64,000 nucleotides of DNA, taken from Cellulomonas sp. URHE0023. Lineage in GTDB: Bacteria > Actinomycetota > Actinomycetes > Actinomycetales > Cellulomonadaceae. The notes under the pieces are model-generated. The model saw only the letters and a program-made list of their open reading frames with translations, did no database searches and was not told where the DNA came from. Position numbers and translations under genes: made by a program. Numbering within the stretch: the first letter of the stretch is position 1; every line of letters starts with the position of its first letter. Shown here piece by piece: positions 16,256 to 24,499 of the stretch. The DNA lies in contig NZ_JIAN01000010.1 of NCBI RefSeq assembly GCF_000688475.1, positions 124,001 to 188,000 on the forward strand, in the 5' to 3' direction.

Positions 16256-16818
16256 CCTTGGGCACGCTCACCTGGAACCGTGCGCTCGACCACCCCCATC
16301 TCCTCGCAACCTCGACGCTCGCGACCCTCACCGCGTGGGCAGACGAGGAGCCGGACGTGGCCGACGCCGTGCTGGTCACCCAGATCGACCCGGACCTTGC
16401 CGACACAGCGACCCTCACCGCGTCGTTCGCCCTGCCGCCGGCCGCGTCTGCCAACTGCGTGCTGGTCGCCGGCCGACGGGAGGGCGAGGAACGCGTCGCG
16501 GCGTGCGTCGTGCGGGCCACCACCCGCGCCGACGTGAACAACGCCGTCAAGCGGCTGCTCGACGTGCGCAAGGCGTCGTTCCTGCCGATGGACCGCGCCG
16601 TCGAGGAGTCGGGCATGGAGTACGGCGGCATCACGCCACTGGGACTGCCGCAGCGCTACCGGGTCATGGTGGACGCTCGTGTGGCGCTCGACGACCCGGA
16701 CGCCGGCGGGGTGGTCGTCATCGGCAGCGGCCTGCGCCGGTCCAAGATCGCGCTGCCCGGCGCGTTGCTCGCGCGTGCACCCGGCGTCGAGCTCATCGAG
16801 GGTCTTGCACTGGCATGA
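16252..16818 (+). CDS. YbaK/EbsC-like aminoacyl-tRNA editing domain protein
   Basis: A 188-aa protein with the YbaK/ProX editing fold. A NNAVKRLLDVRKASFLPMD stretch holds the conserved Lys, and EYGGITPLGLPQ is the signature GGxTPxGLP loop. Related proteins remove Cys or Ala from mischarged tRNA-Pro or other tRNAs; substrate cannot be read from this sequence. The beginning (TLTWNRALDHPHLLATSTL) is typical of the actinobacterial subgroup. It shares an ATGA overlap with the PEBP gene and overlaps the convergent methyltransferase gene by 26 bp (16793-16818). Confidence 0.8.
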   Translation: MTLGTLTWNRALDHPHLLATSTLATLTAWADEEPDVADAVLVTQIDPDLADTATLTASFALPPAASANCVLVAGRREGEERVAACVVRATTRADVNNAVKRLLDVRKASFLPMDRAVEESGMEYGGITPLGLPQRYRVMVDARVALDDPDAGGVVVIGSGLRRSKIALPGALLARAPGVELIEGLALA

Positions 16819-17878
16819 GCAGGCGGTAGAACCGCAGCAGGTCGAGCCCGACGGGCAGGATCTCGATCCCCGCGAACCCGGCGTCGCGCGCATACCGTTC
16901 CAGCGTGGCCGGCCGCATGACGGTGCCCGTCGCGACGCTGGGTGAGGTGGACAGGCCGTCCGGCAGGCACACGGACAGCGACCAGCCGTAGAAGAGCCGC
17001 TCACGGGGACCCGCGGGCGCGGAGAACGTCTCCTGCGTGGCTTCGTCGGCCACCAGCACGTAGCCGTCGTCGCGGACCATCGCTCGTGCTGCCGCGAGCA
17101 CGGCGACCGGGTCGGCCATATCGTGCACGCACTCGAAGAACGTGACCGCGTCGTACCGCGCGCCTCGCACCGACGCCGCGTCGGCATGCTCGAACAGGAC
17201 GTCCACCCCGACCGCCGAGGCGTTCGCGCGCGCTGCGTCGATCGAGGGTGCGTCGACGTCGATGCCGGTGACGATGGACTCGGGGTACGCCTGCGCGATG
17301 GCGATCGACGACCAGCCCTGTCCGCAGCCGACGTCCGCGAGCCGTCCACCGCGTCGCAGCATCGCGTGCAGCACCGCGATCGACGGCAGCACCTCCTCGA
17401 CGAGCGGACCGAGGAACAGCGGGCGGTTGAGCGCGGCCTGCGCCGTCCGGGCGTCGTCGCCCAGCCGCTCCCACGACACCCCACCTCCTGTGCGGTAGGC
17501 GTCGACGAGGTCGTCCACGACTCGGCCCGACGCAGCCTGCATGCGCCCGAGCGGTGCCAGGAACGACGGTGAGTCGACGTCGGTGAGCACTTCCCGCGCA
17601 CCGTCGGTCAACGTGAAGCGTCGGTCGTCGTCGACCGTGACGTAGCCCGCGACAGCCTGGTGCTCGAGCCACTCACGCACATAGCGCTCATCGGTGCCGG
17701 TGCGCTCGGCCAGCTCCGTCGACGACGACGCACCGTGTGCCGCGAGCGCCGCGTACCACCCGAGCCTGTCACCGGCGTAGACGGCGAACAGCTCGTGCGC
17801 CCCCAGCTGTGCCGCGAGCAGCCGGTCCGCGACGTCGTCCGCACTCGGTCCGACCGGCAGGAACAGGTCCGTAGACAT
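16793..17878 (-). CDS. Class I SAM-dependent methyltransferase with N-terminal winged-helix domain
   Basis: 361 aa in two parts. Residues about 25-100 form a winged-helix-like dimerisation domain (SSSTELAERTGTDERYVREW, then TVDDDRRFTLTDGAREVL). This layout is shared by O-methyltransferases and the Rv-type methyltransferases of actinobacteria. The catalytic half starts near residue 175 with LADVGCGQGWSSIAIAQAYP (motif I, SAM-binding Gly loop), then GIDVDAPSIDAARANA (the acidic ribose-binding residue) and YDAVTFFECVHDMADP. The acceptor is unknown. Its start overlaps the end of the rRNA/tRNA methyltransferase gene (ATGA at 17875-17880), so they are cotranscribed. Confidence 0.82.
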   Translation of the reverse strand: MSTDLFLPVGPSADDVADRLLAAQLGAHELFAVYAGDRLGWYAALAAHGASSSTELAERTGTDERYVREWLEHQAVAGYVTVDDDRRFTLTDGAREVLTDVDSPSFLAPLGRMQAASGRVVDDLVDAYRTGGGVSWERLGDDARTAQAALNRPLFLGPLVEEVLPSIAVLHAMLRRGGRLADVGCGQGWSSIAIAQAYPESIVTGIDVDAPSIDAARANASAVGVDVLFEHADAASVRGARYDAVTFFECVHDMADPVAVLAAARAMVRDDGYVLVADEATQETFSAPAGPRERLFYGWSLSVCLPDGLSTSPSVATGTVMRPATLERYARDAGFAGIEILPVGLDLLRFYRLLMPVQDPR

Positions 17879-18717
17879 CAGCCCATGGTGTCAGGAACCC
17901 GCGTCGCCCAGAAGGCCACCGCCGCCGCGGAGGCAACGTTCAGCGAGTCGACGCCACCGGCCATCGGGATGCGGACGACGAGGTCGGAGCCGGCGATCGT
18001 CGACGGCTTGAGCCCGTCGCCCTCGGCGCCGAGGATCAGTGCCAGCTTGTCCGGCGGGTTGGCGGCCAGCACATCGAGCGAGATCGAGTCGTCGGTGAGC
18101 GCCAGCGACGCGGTCACGAACCCGAGGGAGCGCAGAAGGTCCAGCCCGGAGGGCCACGGGTCGATGCGCGTCCACGGCACCTGGAACACGGTCCCCATCG
18201 AGACACGCACAGACCGCCGGTACAGCGGGTCGGCGCAGCGCGGCGTGATGAGCACCGCGTCGAGCCCGAACGCGGCGCACGCGCGCATCGCTGCACCGAC
18301 GTTGGTGTGGTCGACGATGTCCTCGAGCACCGCGACCCGCCGCGCACCGGCGAGGACGGTCTCGACCGGCAGGGCGGGCGGACGATGCATGGCTGCGAGC
18401 GCTCCGCGGTGCACATGGAAGCCGGTGATCGCCTCGAGCACGGGCTCGTCGGCAACATACACGGGGACGACGACGTCGTCGGACGGGAGCGCGGCGAGCA
18501 TCCGCTCCAGGTCCGGCACCCAGCGCGGAGCGAGCAGGACCGACCGCGGCCGGTGACCCGACGCGAGGGCCCGACCCAGGACGGTCGAGCTCTCCGCGAT
18601 GTAGAGACCCTTGGACGGCTCGAGCTTCGAACGCAGTTCGACGTCGGTCAGGGAGACGTAGTCGGTGAGGCGTTCGTCGTCGGGCGAGGTGACGGGCTGG
18701 AGCTCAGGACGGGGCAC
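17878..18717 (-). CDS. TrmH/SpoU family RNA 2'-O-methyltransferase
   Basis: A 279-aa protein. The N-terminal part (SLTDVELRSKLEPSKGLYIA) is the L30e-like RNA-binding domain. The SPOUT knot carries the three motifs: VLEDIVDHTNVGAAMRACAA (motif 1, with N and R), LALILGAEGDGLKP (motif 2) and VRIPMAGGVDSLNVASAAAV (motif 3). It would 2'-O-methylate ribose in rRNA or tRNA with SAM; target unknown. A GTG start at 18717 was chosen since the family begins about here, 4 nt after the MFS gene stop; upstream codons are part of that gene. It sits between the MFS gene and the methyltransferase gene in one transcription unit. Confidence 0.88.
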   Translation of the reverse strand: MPRPELQPVTSPDDERLTDYVSLTDVELRSKLEPSKGLYIAESSTVLGRALASGHRPRSVLLAPRWVPDLERMLAALPSDDVVVPVYVADEPVLEAITGFHVHRGALAAMHRPPALPVETVLAGARRVAVLEDIVDHTNVGAAMRACAAFGLDAVLITPRCADPLYRRSVRVSMGTVFQVPWTRIDPWPSGLDLLRSLGFVTASLALTDDSISLDVLAANPPDKLALILGAEGDGLKPSTIAGSDLVVRIPMAGGVDSLNVASAAAVAFWATRVPDTMG

Positions 18718-18721
18718 GCGG

Positions 18722-19960
18722 TCATCTTTCCAGGGCGACCGCGTCGGTCTGCGCCCCGACGACCCGACGGATCGCGCGGCCGCCAACCACCGCGGCGACG
18801 CAACCCACCAGGGCGACGACGGGGATCAGCACGAACGCCCGGTGGGTGCCGAACTCGTCGGCGAGCGCGCCGAGCGCGAAGGGCGCGACGCCGATCGCGA
18901 GGCCGACCGCCAACGTCGCGCGCGCCTGCGTGGCGTCCGGCCGGTGCGGGGCGGTGGCCAGCAGCAGAGCGACCGACAGCGGGTACTGAAGCCCGTAGCC
19001 GAGCCCGGAGACGACGAGGCCGACCATCGCGATCGCGGGGGTCGTCGCGGTCCACAAGATGGTCCAGCCACAGATCGCCAGCAGGAACGAGCCTGCGAGC
19101 AGGAGCGCCGGCGAGATGCGGAGCGACAGCGGGCCCGCGACGAACCGGATGGTCGACATCCCGAGCAGCAGGCCGGCGGTCGTGGCCGCCGCGATACCGG
19201 CACCGGCCTCGGTCTGGTCGATCACGAGGCTCGTCGCCCAGTAGGTCGTGGCGAACTCCATGGCGACCGCCGACACGAGTGTCGCGAAGAAGCACAGGGC
19301 GGGAACGGCGCTGCGTCGAGCCGGTGCGCTCGAGGCGACGGGGGCCGGGGCCGCGGGCTCGTGCGCGGGCGTCATCGCCCCGCCGACGGGGATCCGCGCG
19401 AGCATGAGCGCGGAGACCACCGCGAGCAGTGCGGTCACCAGGACCGCGGGCCGCCAGCCCCATCCCACGGCCACGAACGCCCCGACGACCAACGGGCCGA
19501 CGAGCCCGACCGACGACCCGATGCCGTTCGCCTCTGTCAGGGCCGCCGACGACGCTCGACCGTGCCGGATGGCCAGACCCGGCTGGGTGGCGGTCAGCGC
19601 CGCGTTGCCCCCGAGCGCCACCACGAACATCGCGCCGAGGCTCCACGCCAGCGTGGGCGCCAGGACCAGCGCGACCACCCCGACCGCGATGAGGGAGACG
19701 GACGCGACGACCGTCGCCCGGCGGCCGCGCCGACGGACCAGGCGCGGCATGACGAACGCAGCGAGGATCGCGCCTGCGGCCATCGACGTCCCGTGCAGTC
19801 CGGCCTGGGCGTCGGAGATGCCCAGGTCGTCGGCGAGGAGCGCGACGCTCGGGTTGAAGCTGTAGAGGAGCCAGCCCCACACGGCGAACGTGCTGTAGAA
19901 GGCGACGGTGATCCGGTCCCGCGTGAAGCCGGTGCGCTCGGCGCCGGGGAGCGTAACCAT
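18722..19960 (-). CDS. MFS transporter (CynX/NimT-like)
   Basis: A 412-aa protein with 12 hydrophobic segments, starting with VAFYSTFAVWGWLLYSFNPS. It has the MFS loop 2-3 signature form PRLVRRRGRRATVV and a second-half counterpart near RFVAGPLSLRISP. A long cytoplasmic Pro/Ala-rich loop (HEPAAPAPVASSAPARRS) separates the two six-helix halves. The CynX/NimT-like resemblance is a weak impression; it is an exporter or importer of an unknown small molecule. It is the first gene of the MFS-TrmH-methyltransferase unit on the minus strand. Confidence 0.8.
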   Translation of the reverse strand: MVTLPGAERTGFTRDRITVAFYSTFAVWGWLLYSFNPSVALLADDLGISDAQAGLHGTSMAAGAILAAFVMPRLVRRRGRRATVVASVSLIAVGVVALVLAPTLAWSLGAMFVVALGGNAALTATQPGLAIRHGRASSAALTEANGIGSSVGLVGPLVVGAFVAVGWGWRPAVLVTALLAVVSALMLARIPVGGAMTPAHEPAAPAPVASSAPARRSAVPALCFFATLVSAVAMEFATTYWATSLVIDQTEAGAGIAAATTAGLLLGMSTIRFVAGPLSLRISPALLLAGSFLLAICGWTILWTATTPAIAMVGLVVSGLGYGLQYPLSVALLLATAPHRPDATQARATLAVGLAIGVAPFALGALADEFGTHRAFVLIPVVALVGCVAAVVGGRAIRRVVGAQTDAVALER

Positions 19961-19977
19961 GATCCGAAGGGTACGGG

Positions 19978-21975
19978 TCAGTCGACGGGCGCCACCGCTG
20001 CGGCGAACTGGCTCGCATATAGCCGCGCGTAGGCGCCGCCGGCTGCGAGCAGCTCGTCGTGCGAGCCTTGCTCGACGATCGCCCCGTCCTCCATCACCAG
20101 GATGACGTCCGCGTCACGGATCGTGGACAGCCGGTGCGCGATGACGAACGAGGTCCGGCCGTGCCGCAAGGCGTTCATGGCCTGCTGCACGAGCACCTCG
20201 GTTCGGGTGTCCACCGAGGACGTCGCCTCGTCGAGGATGAGGATCGCGGGGTCCGCGAGGAACGCCCGGGCGATCGTGAGCAGCTGCTTCTCCCCCGCCG
20301 AGACGTTCGCGCCCTCGTCGTCGACCACCGTGTCGTAGCCATCGGGAAGCGTGCGCACGAACCGGTCGACGTGGGTGGCCACGGCCGCCTCGACGATCTC
20401 CTCGTGCGTGGCGTGCTCGACCCCGTACGCGATGTTCTCGGACAGCGTGCCGCCGAACAGCCAGGTGTCCTGCAGGACCATCCCGATCTCCGAGCGCAGC
20501 GCGTCCCGGGTCATGTCGCGCACGTCGACGCCGTCGAGGGTGATCCGGCCGCCGTCGACCTCGTAGAACCGCATGATCAGGTTGACCAGGGTCGTCTTTC
20601 CCGCACCGGTAGGCCCGACGATGGCGACCGTCCGGCCCGGCTCCGCCACGAGGGACAGGTCCCGGATCAGGGGCTTGTCGGGCGAGTAGCTGAAGGCGAC
20701 GTTCTCGAACGCGACCCGGCCCCGGATGGGCTGGTCGGGCTGGATCGGCGTAGCGGGGTCGGGCTCCTGCTCGTCGGCGTCGAGCAGCTCGAACACCCGC
20801 TCCACCGACGCGACACCCGACTGGAGCAGGTTCGCCATCGACGCGATCGCCGTGATGGGCTGCGTGAACTGGCGGCTGTACTGGATGAAGGCCTGCACGC
20901 TGCCGAGCGACAGGGCGCCCGAGGCCACCTGCAGGCCACCGACGACCGCGACGATCACGTAGTTGAGGTTGGCGACGAAGCCGAGCGCCGGCTGGATGAT
21001 CCCGGAGATGAACTGGGCCTTGAAGCTCGACTCATAGAGCCGCTGGTTGCGCTCCGCGAACGTCTCCGCCGACTCCTTCTGCCGGCCGAAGACCGTCACC
21101 AGGGAGTGTCCGGTGAACATCTCCTCGATGTGCGCGTTGAGCTGACCGGTGACCGCCCACTGCTGCATGAACTGGGGACGTGAACGCTTCGCGATCATCG
21201 CCGCGATCCACATGGACAGCGGCACGGTGATGAGCGCGATGACGGCGAGCAGCGGCGAGATGAGGAACATCATCACGAGCACGCCGATGACGGTGAGCAC
21301 CGAGGTGATCAGCTGCGACAGGGTCTGCTGGAGCGTCTGGGCGACGTTGTCGATGTCGTTGGTGACGCGGCTGAGCAGCTCACCGCGCGGCTGGCCGTCG
21401 TGGTACTTCAGCGGCAGCCGGGACAGCTTCGCCTCGACGCGCTGGCGCATCTGGTAGACCACGCGCTGCACGACGACGGCCGTCATGCGGCCCTGCAGCC
21501 ACCCGAACACGAACGAGCCCAGGTAGATCACCAGGACCACGAGCAGGATGGTGCGCAGCTGCGTGAAGTCGATGCCGACGCCGGGCACGGCGCCCGACGA
21601 CTCGACGATGTTGGCCTGGGACGTCTGCCCCGCGGTCCGCAGCGTCTCGACGGCCTCGGCGTTCGTCGTCCCGGGCGGGAAGGCCTGCCCGGTGAGGTTC
21701 TTGCCGATGACTCCGTCGAAGATCACGTTCGTCGCGTTGCCGAGGAGCTTGGGCCCGGTGACCGCGAGGACCACCGATGCCGTACCCATCGCGAGGATCG
21801 CGACCAGCGGCCACCGTTCACCGCGCATCTCGCGCAGGAACCGGGCGGCGGAGCCGCGGAAGTTCATCGACTTCTCGCCCGGCATGCCCATGTTCATCAT
21901 CGGACCGCCGCCGCCGGGGCCGCGGCGCTGGGGAGGGATCCGCTGCGGCGGGGCCTGACGCTCGTCGGTGCTCAT
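19978..21975 (-). CDS. ABC exporter half-transporter, catalytic ATPase subunit of a heterodimer
   Basis: 665 aa. The N-terminal 55 residues are Pro/Gly/Met-rich and not part of the fold. Then a six-helix type I exporter domain starts near WPLVAILAMGTASVVLAV, with an extra 60-residue extracellular loop between helices 1 and 2. The C-terminal ATPase has Walker A GPTGAGKTTL, signature GANVSAGEKQLLTIARAF, a canonical Walker B with catalytic Glu (ILILDEATSSVD) and an AHR switch His (FVIAHRLSTIRDAD). Its partner encoded upstream has degenerate residues at these points, so this chain provides the working ATP site residues. It overlaps the partner gene (ATGA). Confidence 0.9.
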   Translation of the reverse strand: MSTDERQAPPQRIPPQRRGPGGGGPMMNMGMPGEKSMNFRGSAARFLREMRGERWPLVAILAMGTASVVLAVTGPKLLGNATNVIFDGVIGKNLTGQAFPPGTTNAEAVETLRTAGQTSQANIVESSGAVPGVGIDFTQLRTILLVVLVIYLGSFVFGWLQGRMTAVVVQRVVYQMRQRVEAKLSRLPLKYHDGQPRGELLSRVTNDIDNVAQTLQQTLSQLITSVLTVIGVLVMMFLISPLLAVIALITVPLSMWIAAMIAKRSRPQFMQQWAVTGQLNAHIEEMFTGHSLVTVFGRQKESAETFAERNQRLYESSFKAQFISGIIQPALGFVANLNYVIVAVVGGLQVASGALSLGSVQAFIQYSRQFTQPITAIASMANLLQSGVASVERVFELLDADEQEPDPATPIQPDQPIRGRVAFENVAFSYSPDKPLIRDLSLVAEPGRTVAIVGPTGAGKTTLVNLIMRFYEVDGGRITLDGVDVRDMTRDALRSEIGMVLQDTWLFGGTLSENIAYGVEHATHEEIVEAAVATHVDRFVRTLPDGYDTVVDDEGANVSAGEKQLLTIARAFLADPAILILDEATSSVDTRTEVLVQQAMNALRHGRTSFVIAHRLSTIRDADVILVMEDGAIVEQGSHDELLAAGGAYARLYASQFAAAVAPVD

Positions 21976-23708
21976 GCTGCCTCCTCCACGCTGACCTGCG
22001 AGTAGACGATCTCCCGGTAGGTCTCCGACGACTCGAGGAGCTCGGCGTGGGTGCCCACGCCGACCACGAGACCGTCCTCCATGACCACGATCGAGTCCGC
22101 GTGCCGGATGGTGGCGACGCGCTGTGCGACGACCAGCACGGTGGCCTCGCGGGTCTCCGGGACCAGCGCCGCCCGCAGAGCCGCGTCCGTCGCGTAGTCG
22201 AGCGCCGAGAACGAGTCGTCGAAGAGGTACACCGACGGTTTGCGGACGAGCGCCCGGGCTATGGCGAGGCGTTGTCGCTGACCGCCGGACACGTTGGTGC
22301 CGCCCTGGGAGATCGGCGCGTCGAGCCCTTCGGCGAGGGCTTCGACGAACGGGCGCGCCTGGGCGACCTCGAGCGCGTGCCACAGCTCGTCGTCGGACGC
22401 GCCCGGCTTGCCGTACTCGAGGTTCGACCGGACCGTCCCGGCGAACAGGTAGGGCTTCTGCGGCACGAGGCCGATCTGCGTCCACAGCTCGTCAGGGTCG
22501 AGCTCGCGCACGTCGACGCCGTCGAGGAGAACCGCGCCACCCGTCACGTCGAACAACCGCGGGATCAGGTTGACGAGGGTCGTCTTGCCGGAGCCGGTCG
22601 AGCCGATGATCGCCGTGGTCCTGCCCGGCTCGGCGACGAGGTCGACACCGTGCAGGACCGAGCGCTCGGCACCCGGGTACCGGAACTCGACGCCACGCAG
22701 CTCCAGGCGACCCGAACGGGTGCCGGGCAGCGGGACGGGGTTCGTCGACGGGACCACCGATGTCTCGGTCTCGAGCACCTCACCGATGCGCTCGGACGAG
22801 ACGACGGCGCGCGGCACCATCACGAACATCATCGTGGACATCATCACCGCGATGAGGATGTAGGCGATGTACGACAGGAACGCGGTGAGCTGGCCGATCT
22901 GCATGTCCCCCGCGTCGACGCGGTAGGCGCCGAACCACAGCACCGCGACGCTCGTCAGGTTGAGGACCGCCATCACCGACGGGAACATCAGAGCCATGAG
23001 CTTGCCCACCCGCAGGGACGTGTCGTAGAGCTCGGCGTTCGCACCGTCGAACCGCTCGGACTCCCGCCGCTCGCGGACGAACGCGCGGACCACGCGGACA
23101 CCGGCGATCTGCTCGCGCAGCACCCGGTTGATACCGTCGATGCGCTTCTGCATGGTCCGGAAGTACGGCACCATCCGGGAGATGATCAGGCCGATGATCA
23201 GGCCCAGGACCGGCACGGAGACCAGCAGGATCCCCGACAGGACCACGTCCTCGCGCATGGCCATGATCACGCCGCCCACCAGCATGATCGGCGCCATGAT
23301 CATCATGGTGAACGTCATCATGGTGACCATCTGGACCTGCTGGACGTCGTTGGTCGTTCGCGTGATCAGCGTCGGCGCACCGAACTTGGCCACCTCCTGC
23401 GCCGAGAACGACTGGACCTGACCGAAGAGCCGTTCTCGGACGTCGCGGCCGAACGCCATGGCGGTGCGGGACCCGTAGTACACCGCGACGACCGCGGCGA
23501 TGACCTGCACGAAGCTCACCGCGAGCATCACGCCGCCGAGGCGCAGGATCTCTGCGGTGTCGCCCTGGACGACGCCGTCGTCGATGATCCGGGCGTTGAG
23601 GCTCGGCAGGTACAGCGTGGCCATCGTCTGCACGAGCTGGAGCAGGACGACAGCGATCACGGCACCCTGGTACGGCTTCAGGTGCACCTTGAGCAGCTTG
23701 ATCAGCAT
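21972..23708 (-). CDS. ABC exporter half-transporter with degenerate ATPase residues
   Basis: 578 aa. Six transmembrane helices, first near AVIAVVLLQLVQTMATLYLP, followed by an ATPase domain. Walker A is GSTGSGKTTL and the signature is GTNVSGGQRQRLAIARAL. In Walker B the usual catalytic Glu is Asp (VYLFDDSFSALD), and in the H-loop His is Gln (LVVAQRVATIRHAD). These two changes are typical of the non-catalytic chain in heterodimeric exporters such as TM287/288 or BmrCD. It is followed by its partner after an ATGA overlap and preceded by its TetR-type regulator with a 1-nt stop-start overlap. Function is probable drug or lipid export. Confidence 0.9.
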   Translation of the reverse strand: MLIKLLKVHLKPYQGAVIAVVLLQLVQTMATLYLPSLNARIIDDGVVQGDTAEILRLGGVMLAVSFVQVIAAVVAVYYGSRTAMAFGRDVRERLFGQVQSFSAQEVAKFGAPTLITRTTNDVQQVQMVTMMTFTMMIMAPIMLVGGVIMAMREDVVLSGILLVSVPVLGLIIGLIISRMVPYFRTMQKRIDGINRVLREQIAGVRVVRAFVRERRESERFDGANAELYDTSLRVGKLMALMFPSVMAVLNLTSVAVLWFGAYRVDAGDMQIGQLTAFLSYIAYILIAVMMSTMMFVMVPRAVVSSERIGEVLETETSVVPSTNPVPLPGTRSGRLELRGVEFRYPGAERSVLHGVDLVAEPGRTTAIIGSTGSGKTTLVNLIPRLFDVTGGAVLLDGVDVRELDPDELWTQIGLVPQKPYLFAGTVRSNLEYGKPGASDDELWHALEVAQARPFVEALAEGLDAPISQGGTNVSGGQRQRLAIARALVRKPSVYLFDDSFSALDYATDAALRAALVPETREATVLVVAQRVATIRHADSIVVMEDGLVVGVGTHAELLESSETYREIVYSQVSVEEAA

Positions 23709-24388
23709 CAGGCGCTCCTCTCGGGACTTCCGGTCTGGGCTGGAGGTGGGATGAGCACGACACCGTGCAGGACGAGGTCGACGAGCTGTTCGGCGTCCGG
23801 CGGCGGGATCGCGAGGTTCCGGCGCCTGGCGTCGACGGCCTGCATCGTGGCCCCCATCAGGACGGTGGTGAACAGCGCTACGGCCTGGTCGACCGGCATC
23901 CGGAGGGACGAGGCGTCGGGTCCGATGACCCGCTCCACGGCAGCGCGCACCGCCGCGCTCCCAGCGTCCTGCTGCCGGCCCCACTCCTGCATCCGCTTTT
24001 CGTTGTCCTCCGGCGCCGGCTGGTTGCGAGTGACCTCGTGCAGCAAGGTCATCCACCGCATCATCACGTCCATGCGTGCGAAGCCCAGCCGCATGACCGC
24101 GATGAGCCGGTCCCGCAGCGGAAGCGTGCGGTCGACGGCGTCGATCTCCGGTACCGCGTCGGCCGGGTCGATCGCCGTCCAGATCGCGGCGCGGATCAGC
24201 GTGACCTTGTCGGTGAACACCCGGAAGAGCGTCCCTTCCGCCACGCCGGCGGCCTCCGCCAGCTCGCGCGTGGTGACACCCGCCCCTCGCTCGAGCAGGA
24301 CGGGCTGGATGGCGAGCAGGATCGCCGCGCGCCGTTCGTCCGGTGGCAGCGGGGCGGCCCGACCCTTGGCCGGAGCAGCAGTCTCCAT
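23708..24388 (-). CDS. TetR family transcriptional regulator of the adjacent ABC exporter
   Basis: 226 aa. The N-terminal helix-turn-helix reads DERRAAILLAIQPVLLERGA followed by VTTRELAEAAGVAEGTLFRV and FTDKVTLIRAAI, a classic TetR DNA-binding domain. The C-terminal ligand-binding half is helical with Met-rich segments (ARMDVMMRWMTLLHEVT). Start ATG at 24388 is preceded 7 nt upstream by TAATGT, so translation is probably leaderless. The perfect 7-2-7 inverted repeat GAGTGAG-CA-CTCACTC lies just upstream of that -10 and suits autorepression. The ABC exporter genes follow directly; the regulator most likely controls them in response to a drug or lipid ligand. Confidence 0.9.
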   Translation of the reverse strand: METAAPAKGRAAPLPPDERRAAILLAIQPVLLERGAGVTTRELAEAAGVAEGTLFRVFTDKVTLIRAAIWTAIDPADAVPEIDAVDRTLPLRDRLIAVMRLGFARMDVMMRWMTLLHEVTRNQPAPEDNEKRMQEWGRQQDAGSAAVRAAVERVIGPDASSLRMPVDQAVALFTTVLMGATMQAVDARRRNLAIPPPDAEQLVDLVLHGVVLIPPPAQTGSPERSA

Positions 24389-24395
24389 GCCGGCG

Positions 24396-24401
24396 ACATT
24401 A
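24396..24401 (-). promoter_or_regulatory. -10 element of leaderless tetR-type gene
   Basis: TAATGT on the minus strand, 7 nt before the ATG at 24388. This leaves no room for an untranslated leader, so transcription should start at or near the start codon. Confidence 0.6.
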
Positions 24402-24404
24402 ACT

Positions 24405-24420
24405 GAGTGAGCACTCACTC
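24405..24420. promoter_or_regulatory. Inverted repeat, likely TetR-type operator
   Basis: GAGTGAG-CA-CTCACTC, a perfect 7-bp inverted repeat with 2-bp centre, just upstream of the TAATGT -10 and therefore between -35 and -10 of the regulator promoter. The position favours autorepression of the regulator-exporter operon. Confidence 0.75.
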
Positions 24421-24423
24421 CAC

Positions 24424-24461
24424 CATCTGTTCACTATGAGCGAACAGATGTAGAGCGAACA
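24424..24461. repeat. Inverted repeat and overlapping direct repeat upstream of the TetR gene
   Basis: CATCTGTTC (24424-24432) and GAACAGATG (24442-24450) are a perfect 9-bp inverted repeat with a 9-nt spacer. The right arm is followed by a second GAGCGAACA (24453-24461), which repeats 24438-24446 at a 15-bp step. It lies at about -50 to -75 of the regulator gene; it could be a second protein-binding site or a weak hairpin. Function unknown. Confidence 0.4.
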
Positions 24462-24492
24462 AGGGGGCCGAGCCGGCGCGGCACGGCCCCCT
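24462..24492 (-). terminator. Hairpin after the SPFH gene
   Basis: AGGGGGCCG (24462-24470) pairs with CGGCCCCCT (24484-24492), a 9-bp GC stem with a 13-nt loop. It lies 8 bp past the stop of the minus-strand SPFH gene. No T-run follows. Confidence 0.5.
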
Positions 24493-24499
24493 CGCCGGA

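Noticed and set aside
22000..22485. N-terminal extension of the ABC exporter gene ending at 19978
   Set aside because: The frame upstream of 21975 is antisense-like debris of the partner gene's coding sequence; the ATGA overlap start fits.
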